Below, in pieces: positions 1 to 17,540 of a stretch of DNA of 64,000 nt (position 1 is the stretch's first letter; each line of letters begins with the position of its first letter). A model generated the notes under the pieces. The model did not search any database. It saw nothing but the letters and a program-made list of their open reading frames with translations, and was not told the origin of the DNA. A program made the translations under genes and the position numbers. The stretch is from assembly GCF_035083965.1 (NCBI RefSeq), contig NC_089740.1, positions 7,065,552 through 7,129,551 of the forward strand, written 5' to 3'. The stretch comes from Branchiostoma lanceolatum. Lineage: Eukaryota > Chordata > Leptocardii > Amphioxiformes > Branchiostomatidae.

Positions 1-49
1 TTGCTCTGGAAATCAGCAGGACAAGGGTTAAGATATTCCCTTAAACTTA

Positions 50-135
50 GCTTTAGCCTTTAAAGCACACTGAAGTAGCCGTTTGACACCCAATTCCCTA
101 TTGGTTACAGAGTTAGGCAGCATGGAGAAGCTTCA
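50..135. repeat. Short dispersed MITE-like repeat, copy 1
   Basis: This roughly 85-bp segment contains the core GCACACTGAAGTAG and then ATTCCCTATTGG. It recurs at 2383-2472 and 52305-52386. In the other copies the ends are inverted (TTAACCTT at the left, AAGGTTA at the right), as in a very small MITE. The ends of this copy are less clear. The rest of 1-387 shows no gene and is presumably FES intron or upstream sequence. Confidence 0.55.
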
Positions 136-387
136 CCTTAAGACAATCAGAACTTTTCAAATTTGATTCATGTCACTTAAGATCTTGACATGATCATGAA
201 ATTTAGCATTTATAAATGGGAGAGCACCCTAACACAATTTTAGCAAATGCATCCTGGGAGTCTCTTTTAATCTGATCTACCAGATCACATCTTTACCCTG
301 ACAATCAGTGAACAAATTGCTGTTGAACTTAATAACGTTTAATTTGCTCTAGATTAACAAGAAAGCTCTTTATGATACTTATATATA

Positions 388-1388
388 CAGTCAAACCTGT
401 CTATAGCGGTCACTCAAGGGACTGGCCAAAACTGGCCGCTAAGGACAGGTGGCCGCTATGGAGAAAATGTTGATTAATTGACCACGAGTGACACATGTTT
501 TCAGTACCCACTGAGATACATTTTTTTTATTCACCGTACAGTACACATGTAAACATTAACATAGGTAAGGCATATTTCAGAAATTCGATTCTTGTTCTTT
601 TACTTCTATTATGGGCTTGAAAAAATCTGCCAACTCCAAAATCCATGGCTTACTCGAGCTTCATGTCTGAACAGACCAGCATTGCCATACCCTACTCTTG
701 ATCATTCGCGACTGCTTCACTGCCGGCACACGCGTCACCAACGAGTTCTAATCATATGAAACTAAGTCCTTCGCAGCAAAATGCCACCTAGTTAGTTAAG
801 AACAAAATATATGTTGCTCAGTTGCCACTTACTGTTAGTTCTCGACCGTTTTCAAACATAAAATCGTGGCGACAATTTTCCTTGTCTGTTGTTGTTTGCT
901 TGTCACGATCGGCTTCTACCTTAGCGCATCAGATACATGTGCGGGCTGTATTTTCCAAAAACTACCGTAATTTTTGCCCAGTCCAAATGCACAGAAATTG
1001 TCAAATATGCTACGATGTACAAACGCAAGCCATGTGAAGAAAAACCATGGATAATCTAACAAAGATAAAACATTCTTGTTTTCTTTATCATTATTATCCT
1101 GTCAAGTTGAGTTCACATAAACTTGATAACTGCATAAAAAAATGAAGATTTTGAACCCGGCTTGTGGTCGCGATGCGGCTTCCACCGGCGCACATTGCCC
1201 GTTATCGGCAGTGTTACTGTACTCGCGGGACCGAAAATCGTCTGGCCGCGACCGCGTTGGACAGGTGGCCGCTATAGCCTAATTCTTAATGCTTATGTCA
1301 ATGGGAAAAATCCAAGGGACCGACAAAAAGTGACCACTATGGGCAGGTGGCCGCTATGCAAAGGTGACCGCTAATACAGGTTTGACTG
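388..1388. mobile_element. Non-autonomous pogo/Tc1-mariner-type DNA transposon with TA target duplication
   Basis: The ends are inverted: the left starts CAGTCAAACCTGT and the right ends ACAGGTTTGACTG, each next to a TA dinucleotide (386-387 and 1389-1390). The subterminal motif GGTGGCCGCTAT occurs near both ends (about 450, 1266 and 1346). The 1001-bp interior holds no transposase that I can recognise; ORFs of about 70 codons inside look like noise. TA duplication with CAG-type ends fits pogo/Tigger-like members of the Tc1/mariner superfamily, but the family was not confirmed. Confidence 0.65.
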
Positions 1389-1555
1389 TATCATCATCAT
1401 CTCATCATCTTGTCGTGAGAGTGTCACGGATGAACATCACCCTCCTCCTCCAGTCCTCCCTGTCCATTGTTCTTGGTAGTTCTTGCAGAATAATGTATTA
1501 TATGATTGATAAAAATCAAAGCTGTATTTTTAATGCATTCTTTTTTTTCTTTTAG

Positions 1556-7567
<6,012 letters not shown>

Positions 7568-9951
7568 GACTGCCAGTCTTAGCCTAGGGATTAGTTGAAT
7601 ATGCTGCCTAGAAAGCTGGTGAAATCTTAAAAACGTCTTCCATGAGAGTATGGACTTTCATAGGTCAAAATTTCATGTATTTCTAAAGGATTTGCGTAAA
7701 TTCTGACAATGTCTTCCTTAAATTTCTGCGAAATTCTGAGACAGTCAGGCAATCTCAGAGCTTTTTGTAAATTATACTAGTAATTTGTAAAAGAGATTTT
7801 TTTAAAGGGTATGTTATGACCACATTTTAGGTAATGTGTCTATGGTGAACTTTTCTGTATCATAATCACAGTTTAATGATTTGCAACAATTCTATAGTAC
7901 AGTATTACAGTAGTAATACATGATTGGAAAAGCATAATTGCAGTATCATAAATTTATGGTGGAGAGGTCATTTCAAGAAAAATGAAAATAAAACCATCGC
8001 AAACATTCTAAGATTTACAGTACATGTTTTGGTATTCAGGACTTTTTGGTAAATGAAATACAATGTATAAAGCAATGCTTGAAAAAAGAATTCAAAATCG
8101 TAGTGTGCCTTAGACACCCTTTTGAAAATTTGGTAGGTACATGCACATGTAGTTTATACAACCACTATCTGTAAGTTTTAGTTAATGTGTTTAGTACTTG
8201 TGTTTGTATATGTGCACTGTTTCCCCAACTCTTACCTTGCCATGTTGCAAAAGATCACCACTATTCCTGAAAAGTCACAAAGTTAGGATACAAAAGTTAC
8301 AAAACTCTTATAACCCATGTGGAATTAATAGAAATTCGCCATAATTGTTAACATAGATATGTAGGGGAATCAGTGTATTGTATCTGTTTACAGCAAGCTC
8401 TTACATGTACATACATCTCTAATCCTGCAACTGAAATTAGGTATTATACTTCATAAGGTTGTTACATCATAGAATCTCAAGAAGGTGGTAGTTAGATTTT
8501 TTACTCCATTCTCTTGTTTTATCAGGTATCTTGTGTGTTAAAGGTGATTTTGACCAGTAAGTGTCAGTATCAATTGATAGTAGACTAATAATAACCATTT
8601 CTAGTGTAGTTAAAGACACATTGTTTTTGCTGTCATCACTTTTTAACAGGATGTTTTAAAGACCACAGACTCAGTAGTTGTGTAACTACACGGAGATTGA
8701 CCATAAAACATTCATATGAAGGCCATAGAATAATTTTGATACTTCTTAATACATTCTTTGGTATTCTAATTTTGAGAAACATTTTACAATATGGGTATAA
8801 ATACTACTAATTAACATATATTGATGATATTTAGTAATGAACTAGATGGATCTAGTGGTTTTTCATTTCACAAATAGAGATTTTTATTTGTGGGAGACGT
8901 TTTTTGTATATATTCAGTGTTATGATATCTGATCAATCATCTGCATTTTGTACAAGAATCGTTTTTGATAGTAAAAGTACAGCGAGAAGAGAAAGTGTGG
9001 TACATGTAGTTATATTCACCTGCTGTGCAGATAGAACAAACATTTTATAAGAGAAAAGGGCTCTAACAGTTACTGTTAAGTAGTGATTGTGGGAATATCG
9101 GTACAAGCACTCAATTAGATAATTAAAATAGGAACTCATCATACAGTCTATGTGTATTAAATTCCTAATCTTTCTTTATTTGAAGGGAATTTGGGGTCAT
9201 GATCAAAGTTAACAAAAGAAATACAACATACCAGTCCTGTACTTGTATTGGAGCAATGCCACCAGAATTTCAGTGGGGACATTGTACATGTATTTCTTAC
9301 ATTAATGACAATGAGGCTGATCTTGCATATACAATGTCCTTTAGTGTATAAAACTTCTTTTTCTTATTGCTTCTCTGGTCCTGTCTTATCCCCAGGTGTG
9401 ATTTCCTTGTGATTTGCGGAGATTTGTATGTTGTATTCACATTGACCACTTAATTATCTACAACATGTGACTGCACTGTAATATTTTCCTCAGACAGCTA
9501 AGATAAATGACACAATTATTCACACTGTTTCTTGTGTTCATGAGTTGTAATTTCCTCTTGTTGTTCCCACTACTTCTATCAAGTGTTATCTGTGATATGA
9601 ATTGCATACTGGTGTATATATACTTATTACATCCTTGGAAAACGTTTTTCACTTTTTTCTACTTTTGATTCACAAACTTCCCATCAAAGACTAATAAATT
9701 ATTAAGGTCTTTACAACCAAAATGCCTATGACTAAACTGCTACAATCTTACACGTTGATAATAATTTTCTAACTTGTCAAACCATTACTAACTGATAACA
9801 AGACACACTATGATAATAGCAGATCATAGGAATAGTGTGAAATAAAACCCATATTTACGGTCCAGTTACTAAGGAAGCTTTACACTTTAAAGAAAATACA
9901 TCATAGATGTGTACACTGAACTGTAACTCACCATCAAGTTGTTTCAACACT
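7568..9951. other. FES 3' UTR and convergent intergenic region
   Basis: AT-rich sequence between the convergent FES and TRIM-like genes. A polyadenylation signal AATAAA lies at 7987-7992, about 420 bases after the FES stop, and is a candidate 3' end. ORFs here are short and in random frames. About 9470-9680 has a diverged copy at 13380-13620, upstream of the TRIM gene, so part of this flank was duplicated with the TRIM 3' end. Confidence 0.6.
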
Positions 9952-9957
9952 TTTATT
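9952..9957 (-). promoter_or_regulatory. Polyadenylation signal of the TRIM/glycine-rich gene
   Basis: AATAAA on the minus strand, about 35 bases beyond the stop codon at 9992-9994. No other strong signal lies closer, so the predicted 3' UTR is very short. Confidence 0.55.
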
Positions 9958-9991
9958 AAAATGATTTTTTTTAATTTCTTTTCATAGATTT

Positions 9992-12776
9992 CTACTTGGG
10001 AATCTGTTTAGTATAAATGACCACATACCCTGGTCCATCATTTGCCCCATTCTCACCACTTTTGTCTTTACCAGAATTAAATGAACCTCCGCCTCCTCCA
10101 CCACTTTGTAAACAGAAGTCTCCCGTGCCTCCACCTGAGTACCCCCCTCCCCCACCCCCTCCTCCACCAAACCCATAACTCCCTCCCCCTCCACCAAACC
10201 CACCATCAGCACCATTGCGTGTGCCCTGTCCCCCTTCACCACCATTGATAAATGCCTTCCCACCTTTCCCACCACTACAATAACTGCTTCCATCCGAAGA
10301 CCGTCCTCCCCCACCCCCACCCCTGCCATCAGATTCATACCTTGGTGCCCCATTACCATTAGATCCTCCTCTACATGCAGTTCCTCCATAACTTGTATTA
10401 CCAGTTTCAGACACTGTCCCGTCACACAGGGGGTTACGAGTCTGTAACCCTGCCCCTCCTCCCCCACCCCCAGCAATAATGATTGGGTTATTTTTTAGTC
10501 CAGTAGTAAGTATGATGACAAATGTACCACCCCCTCCTCCCACACCTGCTCCAGACTTGTTCTCGGCACCTTCTTGTCCCACCAGAATCTTCAGACCTTC
10601 ACCTATCAAGAAAAAAAAAGTTTATTACCTTCGCCTAGAAGGTTATGTTTTTAGTAGCATTTGTATGTGTGGATGAAGATGACAGCATAACTCAAGAAGG
10701 CCTGGGTGGATTGTATTATGTTCTGGACATGCCATGGTCATGATTTTGAGTGGTAGATGTAAGTGGTGTAAGTTTTGGTCCCCTAGCTGCTTTTTTTTAA
10801 CTGCAGGAGCAGGTTTTGTTCCAAACTTTGAAACAGAATAACTCGAGAAGGTGTTGATGGATGGTAATGGTTTTTGGTATGTGGATAGCTTGCTTAATAA
10901 CTTTACAGGGAGGCTTCTGTTTTATCCACAAATTTACAAATTACATCATGGTAAGACGTTAAAACTCTAACAGGTGCTATCATGATTAAGAATGTCCCAC
11001 CTTGTTTGAGCTGAAATGTTCCCCTCAGTACGGCACCCCGACCTCGAGCAGACTTTGGGTCAAAAGGACCCCACCCTGCAGCAGCTCCTGATAAAAAGGT
11101 AGCAAAGAAACGTTAACAGTTGAGTAAAATGTTGAACCGAATTCCTAGCTAAGCAGCACAAGCATGACATTATCATGGAAGGTGTTGGTAGTAATCATAA
11201 TACAATGCTATGTTTAGCATTGTATTATAATATAAGCATGACATTCATCACATTTACATGTACCATCATTAACTAAAAGCTCTAACCTGCTGCCTCTATG
11301 ATGTATGTTCCTGTCTCTGGTACAGAAAAGCGTTGTATCCCTTTATGTAGTGTCACCAGGTGTTCATATTGTTGTCCTTTGTAGTGGTTCCCCAGGGTAG
11401 TGGGGCCCAGACGGCCTGTGGCCCCCAGGGTGGTGAACTTCATACAGATACTGGTCTGGTCCTGTACTGTCTGCTCTTCAGCAACAGGTCGATCTGAGAA
11501 AAAGAATAAATTGTTTTTTTCTTTTACTATCATTTTAGAAAATTAGCTCATATGGCATACTACATATGGCATCTGAAATACACAAAACTTGATTTCGTTA
11601 CTTCACAACCCATGTTCTGTTTTTGTGACACAAGTACGAAATCTGACCAGTAATGTTGGCGGTCGCACCAACAATGTTGCCAAGGTCGATTTTCTGTCCT
11701 TTCCTCTTCATCTGAGGATGAAACGTGACGTCACTGATGTCGTCAGGAATGTCCGGAGTTGGACATTTCAGCAGAGTTGCTAGCCGCGCCGTGACGTCAG
11801 AGTACACGTTCATGACGTCAAAGTCACTGCCGTGCTCCACGACTTTCTGCGAGAAGTCTAATGTGCTGGACAGACAGCCTAAAGTGCTCTCAACACTGTC
11901 TGATGTGGCAGAGAGCTGTTTGGAACGGGCTGCAACGTCTGTTGCTAACTGTTCTTTGAGTTCTGTCTGCTTGCCTATGATAAGGCCACTGAAATACTTG
12001 GTCTCTTTGTCCGCAGCTGCATCTATATCATCTGCGGCCCTCTTACTCTTGTTGTCAAGCTCGGCTTGCTTCTTGGCTAGGACACTTGCAACTTCTTGGT
12101 ATTCATCGATCTTTGGCTTGGCAGCTTCCATTGTGTCCTTGATCTTTACCCTGAAGTCACCAACGACGTTTGCCAGGTATCCGTACTTGTGGTCTCTGTG
12201 CTGCAGTACCGTACAATCTCGGCAGATGGGGCGCAGGCACGACTCACAGAAGAACTTCAACTTCTCGTCTTCGTGATTTGGACAGATGGGCAGTGATCTT
12301 GACTTGACGGAATGCGCCTTGGCGAGCAGCTTCTCTTTCAGCTCCGCCACACCAATGATTTCATGCTCGCGAGTACGTTTGGCTCGACGGTGGGCCAGAG
12401 AGCACTCGCCACACAAGAACTCTTCACAGATCTCACAGCCACCGCTTGCTTCTTCTTCTTCGCAAACATCGCAATGGAATTTGTCATCCTCCTTGCTAAC
12501 CAAACTCTTTTGAGCTTCTACGGTATCCCTCAAGCTCAGGACAAAGAAGTTGTCTTTGAGCCCAGCGAGACCGCCCTCCGAAAGCACGGTTTCGGTCCGA
12601 CATGTTGGACAGGGAAACTTTCCCTTCACGTCACCTTCCTTCGCCAAGAACTTCCCAAGACAGCCCTTGCAGAAGGTGTGAAGACACGGCAGGATCTTGG
12701 GGTCCTTAAAGGACTCCAGGCAGATCGCACATTCCAGAAATTCGCCTGAGATTTGGCTAAGAACGGCCTCCGCCAT
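9992..12776 (-). CDS. TRIM-type RING E3 ligase fused to an ALK/LTK-like TNFL/glycine-rich domain
   Basis: Four exons (12776-11648, 11493-11287, 11087-11001, 10602-9992) join in phase to 677 aa. The N-terminus is a classical TRIM: a C3HC4 RING (C16, C19, C31, H33, C36, C39, C56, C59), B-box 1 (C102-H138), B-box 2 (C165-H196) and a helical, Lys/Glu/Ala-rich coiled coil (about 205-330). From about residue 377 it changes to a module matching the extracellular TNF-like/glycine-rich domain of ALK and LTK: FTTLGATGRLGPT, KGIQRFSVPETGTY, a conserved ILVGQEG, PIIIAGGGGGG, then many oligoglycine runs. No signal peptide or membrane helix is seen, so it is presumably cytosolic. RING TRIMs transfer ubiquitin; the C-terminal module usually chooses the target. 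The start is the ATG 15 codons before the RING; an in-frame ATG at 12902 would add 42 residues and is probably 5' UTR. Confidence 0.88.
10620..10920 (+). repeat. Dispersed 'GCATAACTCAAGAAGG' repeat, copy in TRIM intron
   Basis: Contains TTACCTTCGCCTAGAAGGTTATG, split by variation, then GCATAACTCAAGAAGGCCTG, GGACATGCCATGGTCATGA and GGTCCCCTAGCTGC, as in the other copies. It lies in the intron before the glycine-rich exon of the minus-strand gene. Confidence 0.6.
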
Positions 12777-12902
12777 TCTGGCGCGTGTATCTCCAGCCAA
12801 CTGAGAAGAAATAAGTTGAACTTTGAACTCTAGACTTGGAAATACGTCACTTCGCTTGATTGAGGCGCGCGCTTTTTGAAATATTTTGAGGGTAAATGGC
12901 AT

Positions 12903-13690
12903 GTTTCCTGGAGCTGAACTGTGTGTCAGAAAACTTTAACCATGATGTAATTCTGTAATATTGGTTAGAAACATACGTTCAGTGGTCTGTGAAGTCACAG
13001 AATTAAATGTGGGCTCTTGGTGGCCTTAAGTTTGCTCAGAACCCCATGCATAGCTATCTAACTTTCTTGTAGTAATTCCACTTTGGCTCTGATACTTGTG
13101 ACACATGTATATACACCATCAAATGGTGTATTCTCTTAGATCTATGTTAACATTTGATACAAGCTTTTAAGTAACTGTGAATGTGTAACGTATAGGATGA
13201 GTGTCAAACTCAATCTTGAAATGTCCAAGACTCATTGTTGGATTTTTCATACAATCACACTTTTTTACAAGAAGAAGAATACTTTTGTGATTTCTATTAT
13301 TCAGTACAGCCTATAGATACACTGAACTAATAGGATGAAATTGAAAACTGCATGTTGTGCAACATCATAACATGTGTTCTACACTGTCATATGATCAATA
13401 GTTTCTTCCGACAGTAAAATAAATTATAATCATTCACTCTACCTGTTGTGTTCATTAACTATTGAAATTTTCTATCGCTGTCTCAAACTTGTTGGCACTA
13501 CTTCTACTTTGATACTGAGATATGGGGTAGATATGTGTATATTCTAGTTGACACTCTTCTTTTGATAAAACAAGTCTGAATTTTCTACTGACAACTAACA
13601 AACTTCCCATCAATCTATAACAAGTCAAGTAACATATCTAGTTAATTCAAACATTTTCTTTAGCTCTTATCTGTTAACTAAGCAATGATT
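12903..13690. other. Upstream flank of the TRIM gene; partly a duplicate of its 3' flank
   Basis: No gene is visible. The TRIM promoter should lie here, but no TATA box or clear motif cluster stands out. From about 13380 to 13690 the sequence resembles 9470-9990, the 3' flank of the same gene, including ACAAACTTCCCATCAA at about 13600 and 9674. Confidence 0.5.
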
Positions 13691-13694
13691 TCTA

Positions 13695-15250
13695 GTTCTG
13701 TTTAGTAATGACCACATACCCTGGTCCATCATTTGTCCCATTCTCACCACTTTTGTCTTTACCAGAATTAAATGAACCTCCGCCTCCTCCACCACTTGGC
13801 ATATTAAATTAGCAATCGTGTCTGGTTAGATTAGAAAAATATTGTTTATACTGGAATTTGAAGGTGAATTTAAAAAAGACCAAAGTAATAGTCTTCACTA
13901 AAGGAGGTCGATTACCAAAAAATTGTATCTTTATGTTCAATGATAATGTCATAGAAATTGTATTGTCTTACTGTTACTTAGGTATAGTTGTAAGCGCGGC
14001 TGGTACGTTCAAGGCCAATAACAAACAATTATCCAGCAAAGGACTAAAATCTTTGTTCAGTATCAGACAATCACTAGACAACGCTGATGCCTCACTAACA
14101 GTCAAAAACAAACTTTTCGACACATGTGTTAAACCCGTTCAGCTATATGGGTCTGAGATATGGGGGTCCTTCAAAACCCCAAAGTTTTGTCCTATTGAAT
14201 CCGTACACTTAAAATTTTGCAAATACGCACTTAATCTTCCAAGAACAGCTTGCAACCTTGCAGTACGGGCAGAACTAGGGAGGTACCCCCTTCACCTAGA
14301 GGCCTCCCTAAACGCCATTAAATGCTTTCTTAGGATGCGCCACAACGTACCAGCTGACAGTTTACAAGCCGACGCCCTGTTATGCCAACTTCAATTAGAA
14401 GCCAATGGCAAAAAATGCTGGGCGTCCGGTGTCCGTAACATGCTAGAGGAATGCGGTTATGCCTTTGTTTGGAGCCCACAAGTATCCTTAGCAACAAATT
14501 TCTCACATATCATTAACTCCATTAGTCAACGATTAAAAGACATCTATATTCAAACATTCTCAGCCGAAATTCACAACGATAACAGGGATAAATCTTACAG
14601 CAACAAACTCCGAACTTACCGTCTGTTTAAGTCATTGTATAAAGAAGAAGAGTATTTATCCATTAGCAACATCAAACACAGAGTGGCTACTACTAAACTC
14701 CGGGTTAGCTGTCACAGATTACATGTCGAAACAGGAAGGCACAACCGCACGCCTCTACAGCATAGACTTTGTCAACATTGTAATTTAAATCGAGTAGAAG
14801 ATGAACAACACTTCGTCCTAGACTGTAAATTATACGATAGCGAAAGAAGTGTATTTTTTAACCTTATTAAAGAAAAATTCCCATATTTCGAACATCTTAA
14901 TGCAACAGACAAATTCATATATTTATTACGCCTGGATAATCCTTGTATTAGAAATATTGTCTGCTCATATATTTACACATGTACAAAGAAGCGAGAAGAA
15001 GTCGACTCTACTGGACTAGCTTAGTTTAATAACACGTTTTGTCTACACTATATGTTTACAGCTTGTATTGTTGTATTATGTCCTTGTATGTTCCATGTGT
15101 TAAGTTAGACGACCTGTACCTAGCCCCTCGGGGCATGAATGCACAATAAAGGTCTTTCATCATCATTAAAGTGTCCCCAGGTACCCCCTGAATACCCCCC
15201 TCCACCGAAACCATAACTCCCTCCACCAAACCCACCATCGGCACCATAAT
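13695..15250 (-). pseudogene. Broken second copy of the glycine-rich 3' exon, split by a LINE insertion
   Basis: 13695-13797 repeats the terminal part of the glycine-rich exon (10008-10104), with the same run of codons to GGGPG-type coding. After the LINE at about 13798-15170, the copy resumes at 15171-15250 with sequence matching 10130-10215. Both pieces have the parent's orientation. The intervening ~25 exon bases are gone and the rest of the exon, the earlier exons and the TRIM part are missing, so this is a remnant of a tandem gene copy. Confidence 0.8.
13798..15170 (+). mobile_element. 5'-truncated CR1-like LINE, reverse transcriptase C-terminal part
   Basis: A long open frame (13858-15024, 388 codons) matches the C-terminal part of CR1/Jockey-type reverse transcriptases: NLKKTKVIVF, the thumb-like YLGIVVSAAG and LYGSEIWG, and a cysteine/histidine motif C-x2-C-(x13)-H-x4-C near residue 300 (LCQHCNLN... 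EQHFVLDC). The frame is open to its natural stop, suggesting a recent insertion. A 3' UTR follows with the tail CCCCTCGGGGCATGAATG and AATAAAGGTC, ending in a short CATCATCATT repeat, as CR1/L2-type elements do. The 5' two thirds are absent, so it cannot move on its own. Confidence 0.8.
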
Positions 15251-15959
15251 AGAGGGCCTGTATGGGGGGTCCCGACAACGATCTACGCTAAGTTCGGACG
15301 GCCGACTACGTATTACGCTAAATTCAGGACGCCTCTCTACGCTCTACGCTAGATTCTGAAGCTTCCCAATGCATTATTCAGGACTCAAAGACAATGGGCC
15401 CTAAATGTAGTTGTCTTGCTGACTGGAAGGGCCGTATTCTTTCTCCACCGCTATTAAATAATTAATCCTGAACACAGACCAGAACGCTGCTGAAACATCC
15501 TGAGGTCCTCCCGTGTAGACAACTCTGTTCCTCTCGTGTCGACAACTCTGTTCCTCTCGTGTCGACAACTCTGTTCCTCTCCGACAGAAGTAGGTTCTCA
15601 AATTTTTTGTTGTTCTTTCGTTAATCGACGATGGACAGAATGAAAAGTTTTTCAAAGGTTTGATGCGGAAGACTTGTTGTCTATTCTCGATTCCGTAAGT
15701 TTCTAAAAAGATAGGTTGAATATTAGGTTGGACAGATTTGTCATTTGTAATCAAAGCTGTACTACAATGGCTCTCCACATGCTCTGATGAAATATTTCTA
15801 TCATTTTCAGTCCTGGTGTGCAGGACATTCTATAAGGCTCTCATAGTAGGCCAGGTATTTACGCTTAGGATCTTGAAAGAAACTACTGAAAAGATTTTAT
15901 TTTTAGCTACTTTCTATAAAGGTTGCTCTTGACCAATCGATTTCCACCAATCAACAGAT

Positions 15960-16200
15960 ATATTTGAGTGTACAGTACGTCGTGCTTGTTTACTAAGACG
16001 TAGTTGGGGCGAAGTACGATGTAGTTTGCTGAAATACGTAGTGTTGTGCTGAAATACGACGTATTTGAGTTTTGACCGGAATAGAAAACCATATACGTCG
16101 TTGTGACCAAAGGGTACGTTGTAGTTATCCGTGCTTTGGGGCGGAGTACGACATGTCTGAAATACGACGTAGTAATATATACGCAGTACAACGTGTTGAC
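15960..16200. repeat. Cluster of degenerate TACGACGTA motifs
   Basis: About ten variants of the near-palindrome (A)TACGACGTA(G) occur within 240 bases, in both orientations: for example GTACGTCGTG, AAGACGTAG, AGTACGATGTAG, AAATACGTAGTG, AAATACGACGTATT, ATACGTCGTTG and AAATACGACGTAG. CpG is otherwise sparse in the area. Confidence 0.6.
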
Positions 16201-16661
16201 TGAATGATCTACTTAATGTAACTGATGTTTTGGCACATGGTATTGCTGTTACTACCTATTTTCCACTTAGTTTGAAATGAAAGGGGACACCTATGGGACC
16301 TCCTCGAGAGCAAAGTATTTGAGCCTGATGATCATGATTATGATATCAGATAGTTACCCGCAGTATAGCAACAAAGTAGAAAAAGCTGGCAGCAGATTGA
16401 TAATTTGACTCTCACGTGTTATTCGAAAGTCCGTATATTTACAAGTTCAAGGAGGGGAAGCAAGTTTCATGGAGCGGCCATGACATTTTGGTCCGTAGGG
16501 ACCAATAGCTTTATAATGACTGGTTTTATTTGCACACAATTACATACACATACCATTGCAGCCTTACCGGCTGAATTGGGGTATGGGATAAAACATTCAA
16601 TTGCTCATACAAGTTTTACCATAACTTAACATTTTTTTAAACTATACACTTGAGTCAAAAA

Positions 16662-17540
16662 CTACAATTCATTCAATAACTCTACGGTAAAAGGTAATGT
16701 GGTGTTCTTAAATCTGGAAGTTCTGCAGCTGAACGGTGTGAATTTGTTCTTTGACCTTAGATCCCTACCGTGGACGCTTCCCCGTTTCGGAGGGAGCCAA
16801 CTAGAGAGGGTGGGGGATTTAGAGATGGACAGTGCAAATTTCATACACAGATTACGTCGTCTCAGGTACAGGGGAGTGAGTGACAGCTGTTCTAATGCTC
16901 TGTCGTAGCTAACATAGTTTTTACCTAGAATCATGCGGCACGCCCTCTTTTGTACAGCTTCTATGTGGTTTGACTGGAGAGTAGTGAGACCAGGATGCCA
17001 CACAGGGCAAGCATACTCTAACAATGGTCTTACAAAACCACAGAAAACAAGCGTTAAGTCATAGTTAACAAGTCCATGTTTCTTTAGGACACGTACCAGA
17101 TAAAGCCTACGGTTAGCTTTGCTCACTATCGAGTTTACATGAGTGGACCACTTGAGATCGGCTTGCAGGATTACACCTAGAACTCTAGCAAACTGCACTA
17201 ATTCCAACTCTGATGGTCCTACATACAACTGTGGAGGTGGGGGTGGGTTTCTCATAAAACATATCACCATTACTTTACATTTCACTGGATTAAGTTGCAT
17301 GTAATTAGATTCAGTCCAGCGCACAAGTCCGTCAACGTCCCTTTGCATTGTAGAAGGAAGAGTTCTGGGTCTGGGTTCGGCCAACGACATGTCGTCAACG
17401 TATTTCCAGCTATCCGCCGACCCTTCTTCAACCGGAACAGCGTCATTGATGAGGGCCAGGAATACGAGAGGGCCTAACTTAGTTCCTTGTGGTACTCCGC
17501 ATGACAGTGTTTCCCATTCAGAAAGAGTTCCATGGTACTT
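16662..17540 (-). mobile_element. Jockey/CR1-clade LINE fragment with reverse transcriptase core
   Basis: Read on the minus strand from about 17540, the frame gives CGVPQGTKLGPLVF, then YVDDMSL (the YxDD active-site box), then LNPVKCKVMVI, FARVLGVILQADLKWSTHV and YACPVWHPGLT: the palm and thumb of a non-LTR reverse transcriptase. An in-frame stop lies before the first block, and the 5' part and endonuclease are missing. It differs from the LINE at 13.8 kb. It is flanked by inverted repeat blocks (see 15430-20030). Confidence 0.85.

Noticed and set aside
11725-12276. Plus-strand ORF of 183 codons
   Set aside because: It is the antisense shadow of the TRIM exon, which has clear RING and B-box residues on the other strand.
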